Part shown: in pieces, positions 1 to 9,171 of the stretch
How positions within the stretch are numbered: position 1 is the stretch's first letter
How the letters are laid out: each line of letters begins with the position of its first letter
Assembly: GCF_048569485.1 (NCBI RefSeq)
Contig: NC_134357.1
Location: forward strand, 477,797,260-477,861,259
Length of the DNA stretch: 64,000 nucleotides
Source of the DNA: Anomaloglossus baeobatrachus
Taxonomy: Eukaryota; Chordata; Amphibia; Anura; Aromobatidae
Direction: 5' to 3'
Program-made: the position numbers and the translations under genes
Notes under the pieces: model-generated
Databases searched by the model: none
What the model was told of the DNA's origin: nothing
What the model saw: only the letters and a program-made list of their open reading frames with translations

Positions 1-3
1 CGG
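1..3 (+). other. birc5: Possible last codon of BIRC5 exon 1 plus splice donor
   Basis: The window opens with CGG followed by GTGAGAG, a good donor. Vertebrate survivin exon 1 ends in phase 0 with an Arg codon (PER in human), which is what exon 2 at 1846 needs. The fit rests on about ten bases, so this is inference. If correct, intron 1 is 4-1845. Confidence 0.4.
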
Positions 4-167
4 GTGAGAGGAGGGGCCGCCATGGCCGGCTATGTAGTGTGTGTGATAGTGGCAGACGTGTGTATAGATCTGTATACTGCAGGGTAGAGGACTATGCGGA
101 TATATATGTTTATATATAGCGCCTACATATACTGCAGCGCTCTACAATTTACGTCCGCCTTTATTAA

Positions 168-838
168 AGGGAACCTGTCAGGTCCAATATGTACCCAGAA
201 CCAGGAGCAGTTCTGGGTGCATATTGCTAATCCCTGCCTAACCGTCCCTGTATACACATAGTATAGAAAGAGTATTTCTAAAGATCTTTTATCGTATGCT
301 AATGAGCGAGGGGACTAGTCCCCTGGGCGTTAATTCCCCTGGCTAGTCGCCCCCATTAGCATGTTAGTACACCCCTGTGGGTGTGCTATCATGCTAATGA
401 ATGCGCAGTGTCACAGGAGGATCTCACTCACCTCTCCGCCGGAGTTTGGCTCGTGCACTATGAAGCCGGGTATACGCGTCCTGGCTTCAAACTGAAGTAG
501 TGCGCATGAGCGAACCTCCGGGGTCAGGCGCACTGAACCGAAATCCAGCGTCGGGTGCAATGGTGGCAGAGAGGTGCGTGAGATCATCCTGTGACACTGC
601 GCATTCATTAGCACGTTAGCACTCCCACAGGGACCTCCTAACATGCTAATACAGCCTACTAGCCAGGAGAACGAACACCCAGGGGACTAGTCCCCTCGCT
701 CATTAGCATACAATTAAAAGATCTTTAGAAATACTTTTTCTATACTATGTGTATACAGGGACGGTTAGGCAGGGATTAGCAATATACACCCAGAACTGCT
801 CGTGATTCTGGGTACATATTGGACCTGACAATTTCCCT
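168..838. mobile_element. Foldback MITE with TTAA target duplication (piggyBac-like), in BIRC5 intron 1
   Basis: A 671-bp foldback. The left arm begins AGGGAACCTGTCAGGTCC and the right arm ends with its near-complement GGACCTGACAATTTCCCT. Both ends are flanked by TTAA (164-167 and 839-842), the target site of the piggyBac superfamily. The arms pair imperfectly over about 270 bp, including the GCTAATGAGCGAGGGGACTAG block. No transposase frame is present, so it is non-autonomous. Confidence 0.85.
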
Positions 839-1039
839 TTAACGCCTACAGATAACTACAAATAAGATATTATCATATAAGCTCATATGAATTGTAGAGC
901 GCTGCAGATTATTGTGTGGACGTGTCTGTGACTGGTGTATGTATGATATATATTTCCTACTATACATATACACATTCATATACAGATTTGTACTTATACC
1001 TATCTGCACACCCATATATACATGAACAACGCTACAGAG

Positions 1040-1203
1040 CAATGCTACACTGCCTCCGTATACAGGCTGAGCCCCTTAACCCCTCCGCACTGCCTCCCGC
1101 ATGCGGGCTGAGCCCCTTAACCCTTCCGCACTGCCTCCCGCATGCGGGCTGAGCCCCTTAACCCCTCCGCACTGCCTTCCGCATGCGGACTGAGCCCCTT
1201 AAC
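1040..1203. repeat. 41-bp tandem repeat, about 3.5-4 copies
   Basis: The unit GCTGAGCCCCTTAACCC... recurs with starts near 1067, 1108, 1149 and 1190, a 41-bp period, in BIRC5 intron 1. The short ORFs here come from the repeat. A (CA)n run follows at about 1208-1226. Confidence 0.85.
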
Positions 1204-1709
1204 CTCCTACACACACACACACACACCCCGCCACATACTCACCACACTTCTGTTCCCCAGTCTCTAATGCACTGACGCACAGCACACGCAATGATGTGAT
1301 GTCATTGTGTCTGCTGTGCGTCGTGCTGAGTGGTGGAAGACACAGCCAATGAGATATTTAGACTTGTGCGGTGTCCGGGGAAGGAAGGCACGGGGCTGCC
1401 TGCACTCCTCTATTTACTGCCCTTCCGCTATCTGGGTCCACGGGCTGCACTTTACCCAGTCCTGCTGTAGACACATTACTACACAGATATAGACCTACAT
1501 TCATACCCTCCTATTATACATAGGGTACAGACCAGTATACAGGTGACTACATCTATATGACAATACCACACGCACCTGGAGGAGCCCCACCTGAGGGACA
1601 CCGGTGACTGAGCATCACCCACAGGTTGTCAGTGTGTACATATGGCCCAGGCTTTTGGTAGTGTAGCTCTTTAGTTTGTGAAGCTCCTCCGGTCGCTGAC
1701 CATTGTCGA

Positions 1710-1748
1710 CACACACACGCACTCGCACACACACACACACACACACAC
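1710..1748. repeat. (CA)n microsatellite in BIRC5 intron 1
   Basis: An almost pure alternating CA tract about 100 bp upstream of the exon 2 acceptor. It explains the Cys-Val-rich minus-strand ORFs in this interval. Confidence 0.9.
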
Positions 1749-1845
1749 TCTTCTGGCCTGGTCCTCCTGCAGCTGACCGTTGGCCCCACAGCCCCCCCGG
1801 CTGCCCTGGTCCTCCGATCTCTGACCATTGTCTTCTTCCTTACAG

Positions 1846-2648
1846 ATGGCTGCTGCCGGCTTTATCCACTGTCCCGGTGGGAACAGCCCTGACGTCGCGC
1901 AGTGTTTCTTCTGCTTGAAGGAGCTGGAGGGATGGGAACCAGAGGACGACCCCCTGTAAGTATAGAGGGCAGGGGGCACCATCGCTGGTATCCACTGTAC
2001 ACATGTTGGGTGATGGCAGCCATATTGGTGGGGAGCTATAAGTTGTGAACCCCTTTTTATAGCTGTTCTTCCCCCTCTCAGGCAGGAACACAAGAAGCAC
2101 TCCTCGGCCTGTCCCTTCATCAGCCTGAAGAAGACGGCTGAAGAGCTGACGCTCAGCGAGTTCCTGAAGCTGGATAAAGAGCGGGTGAAAATAAAAATGG
2201 TAAGTAGTCGCGGCCGGTCTTCAAAACTGGAAAACCAATTAGCATTCAGAGAAACGGCTCCACATCTGTCCACAGCCGGTATTACAGCTCAGCACAAATC
2301 ACTTGAGTGATGCAATACCAGACCCTGCACGGTTTCTGGGGAAATTGCAGACCCCCTTGTTATCACTGGGCGTTGTGGTTTTGACAAGTTGCAGACCTCT
2401 ACCCCCCTTATATTCATGTCGCTCGTACTCTCGGCCTTTAAAAGAGTGGTCTGCCTATCTTCCCTGTGACAGTGGTATACTTGGGCACTTGTCAGTTTGT
2501 CCAGTGGAGGGCGCCATCTCTCACTATTGTATCTCATGTCCGGTCTCTTCTCTCCCAGCAAAAAGTAATGAACCAGCACATTGACAAGTTCCAGACGATG
2601 GCGCAGACGGTGAGAGGATCGCTGGAGAAGCTGGATAAGGATGACTGA
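1846..2648 (+). CDS. birc5: BIRC5 / survivin, coding exons 2-4
   Basis: Survivin is the small single-BIR member of the chromosomal passenger complex (with borealin, INCENP and Aurora B) and an inhibitor-of-apoptosis family protein. Three exons are visible: 1846-1955 (110 nt), 2082-2199 (118 nt) and 2559-2648 with the TGA stop. All have AG/GT borders and joining phases, and the lengths match human exons 2-4 as I recall them. In human numbering the zinc ligands C57, C60, H77 and C84 are present (motifs QCFFC and EHKKHSSAC), as are E65, W67 and D71 of the acidic patch in [10 protein letters not shown]. The C-terminal helix ([11 protein letters not shown] onward, 29 residues) ends in KLDKDD, so the full protein should be about 142 aa as in human. 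The position of human Thr117, an Aurora B site, is Met here. Exon 1 with the N-terminus lies upstream of the window apart from at most its last codon. Family and gene identity are secure; paralogue status among amphibian birc5 copies is not. Confidence 0.95.
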
Positions 2649-2740
2649 GCCCCTCCCCCGCTGTGCGGTGTATATAGTGTTAATATTTTATTTTCCATTG
2701 TCATATTGTGTTTTTACTGCAACCTGTAACGTTCCCTTAT

Positions 2741-2746
2741 AATAAA
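2741..2746 (+). promoter_or_regulatory. birc5: BIRC5 poly(A) signal AATAAA
   Basis: A canonical AATAAA lies 93 bp after the BIRC5 stop codon, followed within 25 bp by TG-rich sequence. The 3' UTR is therefore short and probably ends near 2765. Confidence 0.75.
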
Positions 2747-2765
2747 CTGTCCCTTCTGGGTGTAA

Positions 2766-3256
2766 ATAATCTACTCTGCTCCCTGGTTATTTCTTTTACA
2801 AGATGACGACCATTGTTGCTGCACTATTGGGGTCCGAGAGAAATCTGCAGACTTCCTACAAGGGGTATAACCATTATTTGCACATGCATCAGCCTCCTGG
2901 ATGTCCAGGCTCTTCAACAGATGAATGGAGAACCCAGTTAAGTCCTAAAATACTCTGTTTTCCAACAGGGCTAATGGGCAGCAGATTCGCAATCTTTAGC
3001 ATGTCCAATTAAACCAATGATGCCACCAATAATGTTGGCTGCAGAGCTGCGTAAAACAGTTCTTCCTTCTCTGGAGGCGAGTTCTTCTTCCCCTGTATGA
3101 CCAATCATAAGCAGGCAGCAACACACAGGGTGAAGAAGAAAACGCCCCACAATGAGTTAGGACTGATTTCTCAGTGTGACATGTAATGACTGACAGTGAA
3201 AATTTTCTCTTTTAAATGCAGGTATGTTCGACTAAATATTTTGCGATTCAGTTTCT
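2766..3256. other. Intergenic, no recognised feature
   Basis: Downstream of the BIRC5 poly(A) site I see no exon-like block, repeat unit or element end before the TTAA element. TMEM235, which lies between BIRC5 and THA1 in mammals, was looked for by eye here and not found. Confidence 0.5.
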
Positions 3257-3260
3257 TTAA

Positions 3261-3806
3261 ATGGAATCTGTCGGCAGGTTTTTACTATGTATTCTGAGAG
3301 CAGCATTATGTAGGGGCAGGTATGTGTCACTTATTAGGCTGTTTTAATAAAATCAGTGTTTTATCAGCAGGAGTTTATCACCGCAGGACTAGGCGTCTCA
3401 TTCCTCTTTGTATAGCTCCTTTCCCTGCCCCCCACAGCCCCCGCCACCCCCCCACTGACTAAAAGGTGCTTTACACGCTGCGACATAGTTAGCGATGTAA
3501 CACGCGAGATCGCACATACGATCTGCCGAGATCGCACATGTGACCGGCGCTACAAAAATGACCTATGTGCGATCTGGCGTGTTACATCGCTAACGATGCC
3601 GCAGCGTGTAAAGCACCCTTAACAGCTTTATGCCTATGCCTATACAGAGCTTGGTATTCAGAGATCTAGATCTACAGGAGATAAAAACTGACTGGTTCAT
3701 AATGGCTGCACCCAGGAAATGACGTGACACCTCACTGGAATCAGGGTCTCTTCACCTACATCATGCAGATTCATGCAGACTATATAGCAAAAAAATAAAT
3801 AAATAA
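3261..3806. mobile_element. Degraded TTAA-type MITE with a nested MITE
   Basis: The left end is TTAA (3257-3260) followed by ATGGAATCTGTCGGCAGG, the start of a dispersed non-autonomous family. The right end GGTGACAGATTAACC near 3800 is its decayed inverted counterpart. The element is split by the foldback at 3473-3620. No coding frame. Confidence 0.55.
3473..3620. mobile_element. Short foldback MITE with GGTGCTTTACACGCTGCG ends
   Basis: The left end AAGGTGCTTTACACGCTGCG and right end CGCAGCGTGTAAAGCACCCTT are inverted repeats about 30 bp long, and the 148-bp body folds further on itself. The TIR resembles those of the elements at 56494-57081 and 57407-57955, so it is probably a short member of that family. 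Confidence 0.8.
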
Positions 3807-4508
3807 TGGTGACAGATTAACCACTACAGCATTTTTTTTTTTTTTCTTTTACTCTAGTGGTGCTTTAAAGGTAAGTCTCCCCACCCCATGTCTCATACTC
3901 GCCTTCTGGTGTTTTCATACTACTAATAAAAATAAATCACTGTAGTGGTGCTTTAAAAATTATCCTCATACTTCGTTGCTGATTTCGGAATGAGTCATTT
4001 GAGAATCAGTCAGTGAGCTCCTCTAGCACCTGCTGATTCTGGGTTAATTTTGATGTAGTTTGTGGCTGTAAATCAATGGAGGGAAGTCTTGAAAAATACA
4101 GATAAGAGTTAACCCTCTCAGCAATGAGAAGACATTGGTAACACATACGGAATTATTCAGACCCCTTTACATTTTTCTCTGTTTCATTGCAGCCATTTGG
4201 TAAATTCAAAGTTCATTTTTTTTCTCATTGTACATTCTGCACCCCATCTTGACAAAAAAGTAGAAATTTTTGCACATTTTTTAAACAAGAAAAACTGATA
4301 TATCACATGGTCATAAGTATTCAGACCCTTTTGCTCAGACACTCATATTTAAGTCACATGCTGTCCATTTCCTTGTGATCCTCCTTGAGATGGTTCTACT
4401 CCTTCATTGGAGTCCGCTGTGCTTAATTAACCTGATAGGACTTGATTTGGAAAGACACACACCTGTCTATATAAGATCTCATAGTGCATGTCAGACCAAA
4501 TGAGGATC

Positions 4509-5534
4509 ATGAGGTCAAAGGAACTGCCCAAGGAGCTCAGAGACAGAATTGTGGCAAGGCACAGATCTGGCCAAGATTCTAAAAGAATTTCTGTAGTACT
4601 CAAGGTTCCTAAGAGCACAGTGGCCTCCATAATCCTTAAATAGAAGAAGTTTGTGATCACCAGAACTCGTTCTAGACCTGGCCGTCCAGCCGAACTGAGC
4701 AATCATGGGCAAAGAGCCTTGGGGAGAGAGGTAAAGAGGAACCCCAAGATCACTGTGCCTGAGCTCCAGAGATGCAGTAGGGAGATGGGAGAAAGTTCCA
4801 CAAAGTCAACTATCACTGTAGCCCTCCACCAGTCGGGCCTTTATGGCAGAGTGGCCAACGGAAGCCTCTACTCAGTGCAAGACATATAAAAGCCGCATAG
4901 AGTTTGCAAAAAAACACAGGAAGGACTCCCAGACTATGAGAAATAAGATTCTCTGGTCTGAAGAGACAAAGAACTTTTTGGTGTTAATTCTAAGCGGTAT
5001 GTGTGGAGAAAACCCAGCACTGCTCATCACCTGCCCAATACAATCCCAACAGTGAAACATGGTGATGGCAGCATCATGCTATGGGGGTGTTTTTCATCTG
5101 CAGGGACAAGACAACTGGTTGTAATTGAAGGAAAGATGAATGCGGCCAAGTACAGAGATATCCTGGAAGAAAACCGCTTCCAGAGTGCTCTGGACCTCAG
5201 ACTTGGCTGAAGGTTCACCTTCCAACAAGATAATGACCCTAAGCACACAGCTAAAATAGCAAAGGAGTGGCTTCAGAACAACTCTGTGACCATTCTTGAC
5301 TGGCCTAGCCAGAGCCCTGACCTAAACCCAATTGAGCATCTCTGGAGAGACCTGAAAATGGCTGTCCACCAACGTTCACCATCCAACCTGACGGAACTGG
5401 AGAGGATCTGCAAGGAAGAATGGCAGAGGATCCCCAAATCTAGGTGTGAAAAACTTGTTGCATCATTCCCAAGAAGACTCATGGCTGTACTAACTCAAAA
5501 GGTGCTTCTACTAAATACTGAGCAAAGGGTCTGA
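4509..5534 (+). pseudogene. Tc1-family transposase pseudogene (DD34E type)
   Basis: Cut-and-paste DDE transposase of the Tc1/mariner superfamily. The N-terminus reads MRSKELPKELRDRIV with a paired helix-turn-helix (SGQDSKRISVVLKVPKSTV) and the GRPAEL hook linker. The catalytic half shows [11 protein letters not shown], the second catalytic Asp in QQDNDPKHT, and the Glu in LNPIEHLWRDLK. The first catalytic Asp is replaced: the block reads WSEETK instead of WSDETK. The frame is broken by an in-frame TAG near 4641, a TGA at 5208, and frame changes near 4860 and 4990. The product would be about 340 aa, normal for the family. It is dead; no host use is suggested by its position. Confidence 0.92.
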
Positions 5535-6049
5535 ATACTTATGACCATGTGATATTTCAGTTTTTCTTGTTTAACCCCTTAACAACCCTTGACGTACTGG
5601 GTACGTCATGGTGACATGGTGCTAAAGGACCCATGACGTACCCAGTACGTCATGGCGAAATCGCGGTCCCGGAGCCCCAGGGAGTCTAATTTGTTTAATT
5701 AAACAGTAGATTCGGGAAGGAGGGGGACTTCTGCCTAACCTCAGGAGGGGTGGTGCCTCCTCCCCGAACCTACAGAGGCTGTGATTGGCTGACGAACGCC
5801 GCTCAGCCAATTACAGTCACAGTAATGTTCCAGCCATTGAAAATGGCTGGAACATTGAAATCCAGGCCTGATCAGTGCTGCTGTAGCACTGGCCATTGGC
5901 TGGAGCTGGGTGATCGGTGCTTCACCCGTCCCCAGCTCTGATTGGAGAGACCGGTCTTGTGACCAATCTCTCCAATCACCGTGGATCTGGTGCCGGTGAC
6001 CTGTGTCCGTCCCTGAAAGCCGAGGAGAGCGGTCTCTGCGGGTGCCCAT

Positions 6050-6310
6050 CGGTAAGTTGCTGCCCTTGTCCCCGATCGCCCTGCCAGCCCCGCTGCTGTC
6101 TCCTATCACCCCTCCCGCCACCGCTAGCCCCGCCGCTGTCTCCAATAGCCCCGCCGCTGTCTCTGATTGCCCCGCCCGCCACTGCCAGCCTCGCCGCTGT
6201 CTCCGATCGCCCCGCCGCTGTCTCCGATCGCCCGCCAGCCCCGCCGCGGCTCCGTTCGCCAGCCCCGCCGCTGTCTCCGATCGCCCCGCCCGCCACCGCT
6301 GGAGTGGATG
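6050..6310. repeat. GC-rich CCGCCGCTGTCTCCGATCGC minisatellite
   Basis: Imperfect units of about 20-40 bp built on GCCCCGCCGCTGTCTCCGAT repeat about ten times in the left part of the TTAA element. The Pro/Ala-rich ORFs on both strands here are by-products. Confidence 0.8.
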
Positions 6311-6439
6311 ATGTGATGCGAGACTCGTGCATTGCTCTCACGTTTGACACTGGTCTCAGTGGCAGGCGCTCATATTTTTTTTTTTTATTCTTTTTTTTTT
6401 TTTACTGATGTCTGTATTTTTTATTTCGCCAAACTAATT

Positions 6440-7600
6440 TTTTTGTATGGGGGGGGGGGGGTCTAGTTTCCAAAATAGGATCACATGTGGGGGAGCTCCA
6501 TTGTGTAGGCACCTCAGGGGGTCTCCAAATGCAACATGGTGTCTGCTAATAATTCCAATCAATTTTACTGTGAAATGGCGCTCCTTCTCTTCTGAGCCCC
6601 GCCGTACGCCCAAACAATTGATTTCCACCACATATGAGGTACCTGTGTACTCAGGAGAAATTACACAATACATTTTATGGTGCATTTTTTCCTGATACCC
6701 TTGTGAAAAAAAGCTACCTGTTTGAAAAAACAATTTTGTGGTAAAAAAAAGAAAATATTTTCACGGCTGAACATTACAAACGTTTGTGAAGCCTCCAGGG
6801 GTTCAAAGTGCTCACTAAACAACTAGATAAATTCCATGAGGGGTCTAGTTTCCAAAATGGGGTCAATTGTGGGGAAGCTCCATTGTTTAAGCACTTCAGG
6901 GGGGTCTCCAAACGCAACATGGTGTCCGCTAATAATTCCAACCAATTTTGCTGTGAAATGGCGCTCCTTGCCTTCCGAGTCCTGCTGTGTGCCCAAACAT
7001 TTGATTTCCACCACATATGAGGTATCTGCGTACTCAGGAGAAAATGCACAATACATTTTATGGTGCATTTTTTCCTGATACCCTTGTGATAAAAAAAAGC
7101 TACCTGGTTGAAGCAACAGTTTTGTGGTAAAAAAAAAAAAATTTCTTTTCAGGGCTCAACGTTATAAACTTCTGTGAAGCCCCCAGGGGTTCAAAGTGCA
7201 CATCAAACATCTAGAACAATTATTTGAGGGCTCTAGTTTCCAAAATGGGGTCAATTGTGGGGAAGCTCTATTGTTTAGGCACCTCAGGGGGGTCTCCAAA
7301 CGCAACATGGTGTCCGCTAATAATTCCAACCAATTTTGCTGTGAAATGGCGCTCCTTGCCTTCCGAGTCCTTGCCGTGTGCCCAAACATTTGATTTCCAC
7401 CACATATGAGGTATCTGCGTACTCAGGAGAAAATGCACAATACATTTTATGGTGCATTTTTTCCTGATACCCTTGTGATAAAAAAAAAGCTACCTGGTTG
7501 AAGCAACAGTTTTGTGGTAAAAAAAAGTTTTTTTTTCACGGCTCAGCGTTATAAACTTCTGTGAAGCCCCCAGGGGTTCAAAGTGCACATCAAACATCTA
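6440..7600. repeat. Tandem array of a ~350-bp unit, three copies plus a split fourth
   Basis: Copies begin near 6455, 6835 and 7225 with GGGTCTAGTTTCCAAAATGG and run through GAGGTATCTGCGTACTCAGG to a poly-A-rich GCTACCTGGTTGAAGC segment. The start of a fourth copy is interrupted at 7606, and its remainder resumes at 21660 (TGATTTGAGGGCTCTAG). The repeat is part of the TTAA element and appears in other frog repeats. Confidence 0.88.
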
Positions 7601-7925
7601 GAAAAAGAGAATTTTGTTTACTTACCGTAAATTCTTTTTCTTATAGTTCCGACATGGGAGACCCAGACCATGGGTGTATAGCTTCTGCCTCCGGAGGACA
7701 CACAAAGTACTACACTAAAAAGTGTAGCTCCTCCCTCCGAGCATATACACCCCCTGGATAACCAAATCTAGCCAGTTTAGTGCAAAAGCTGAAGGAGGAC
7801 ATCCACCCACAAGTAGAGATAGAGCAAAACCCGGAACAACCGGAACTTCTGTCTACAACAACAACAGCCGGTGAAAACACACGGAACAAGAAAACTGCCA
7901 ACAGGCAACAGGGAGGGTGCTGGGT

Positions 7926-8020
7926 CTCCCATGTCGGAACTATAAGAAAAAGAATTTATGGTAAGTAAACAAAATTCTCTTTTTCTTCATTGTTCCTTAT
8001 GGGAGACCCAGACCATGGGA
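7926..8020 (-). repeat. DIRS internal complementary region
   Basis: This segment is the reverse complement of the outer edges of both termini joined end to end. CATGTCGGAACTATAAG through ACAAAATTCTC mirrors the left end (7607-7670), and TTTTTCTTCATTGTTCC through GACCATGGG mirrors the right end (21620-21659). This is the circular-junction template of DIRS replication and fixes the two termini at about 7607 and 21659. Confidence 0.9.
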
Positions 8021-8183
8021 CGTCTCAAAGCAGTCCATGGGTGGGAAATAAACAGAAAACTGAGAGGTAGGCAAAACCTAACTTCACAAATGGGCGACAG
8101 CCGCCTGAAGGATGCGTCTGCCCAAGCTCGCATCTGCCGAAGCATGAGCATGCACTTGGTAGTGCTTCGAAAAGGTGTGCAGA

Positions 8184-8810
8184 TGTAAAAACCTTAAAAT
8201 TAATACATCTAGTTATCAAATATGTTATAGTAAGACATACAAGACCACAGTTCTGTTTATGTTGGAGGGCATAATTTATTAATTAAGTTTTTATAAGGAA
8301 TAAGTATTAAAATATCCATATTGAATATATATATATGCTGAGCATGGAAGGATATATATAAATCCTTCCAGAAGCTTCCCGAGGCTTCCAGAAGGTTACG
8401 TAATATGGAACTATATTCAACTATGTTCCACTAGAACACCCTATATGGGCTGAGCAGCTGGTATATAATACACGATGGAGGGGGCTACTGGGGGCTCCTT
8501 CACACTGCCTGCTGTGAGAAGACTCGAGGCTGCAAAGATGAAGACACGCTAAGAGAAGACATCCCCTGCATTGCCGTTCAGGAGCCAAAGAGAGATGGGT
8601 AAAGACTTCCCATTGTTCAGTATGGACTAAATGAACTTTTTTTTACATAAGCTATCAAAGTATATTATTTTTTCCTTTCTGTAACTGAACCCTGGCAACC
8701 ATTTTTAAATAGATAAAATACATTTATTTTTTACATCTTTGGAAGTTCTTTCTTTCATGCGGCCTTTACGTATTTGACGAAAAATATATTTAAGAGTATA
8801 TTTTTTAACA
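8184..8810 (+). repeat. 5' LTR of the gag-only element
   Basis: 627 bp, TG...CA borders. It contains AT-rich U3 sequence with a short (AT)n, a foldback CCTTCCAGAAGCTTCC...GGCTTCCAGAAGG, a TATA-like GGTATATAATACACG near 8460, and a candidate downstream start region CTTCACACTGCCTGCTG. A late AATAAA-type signal is not obvious. Confidence 0.92.
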
Positions 8811-8813
8811 TTT

Positions 8814-8826
8814 TGGCGAGTCAGCT
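8814..8826 (+). other. Primer-binding site, tRNA-Arg-like
   Basis: TGGCGAGTCAGC begins three bases after the 5' LTR. From memory, vertebrate tRNA-Arg(ACG) ends ...GGCTGGCTCGCCA, whose complement TGGCGAGCCAGC differs at one base that still allows a G-U pair. The position is right for a primer site; the tRNA assignment is inference. Confidence 0.55.
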
Positions 8827-9171
8827 ATTCGTGATTTTTTTTTTTTACATTTTTTTGTTGTTCCTTCACTTTGCATAAGGGGGGTCGAAGTTATCAAAGT
8901 CATAAGTATTTTAAATATCTCCTGCAAAGGATCAGGAATCGACAATTTATAAAAAATCACGCAGAACCTAGGAAATACGTATGAGTCAAGTTGCATGAAT
9001 GTTTTTTTTAATGAACTTTAAAGTTTTTACAAAGCCACAGAAGTTAACTTTTGACGTATTTTTGAGTAAGAAGATAAAGTCAGTCCATAAGAAGTATTGG
9101 ACCTGCTGAGTAAGGTGAATCAAGTCTTAGAGGATCATCAATCAGATCATCTGATCATTTCAGGTAAGAAA

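Noticed and set aside
1307-1492. Candidate BIRC5 exon 1 or small gene
   Set aside because: No BIR N-terminal motif (CxCxPE) and no donor in phase 0; codons look random.
5588-5655. Terminator or RNA hairpin at ACGTACTGGGTACGTCATGG
   Set aside because: The palindrome is part of the TTAA element's subterminal foldback, with no transcription unit next to it.
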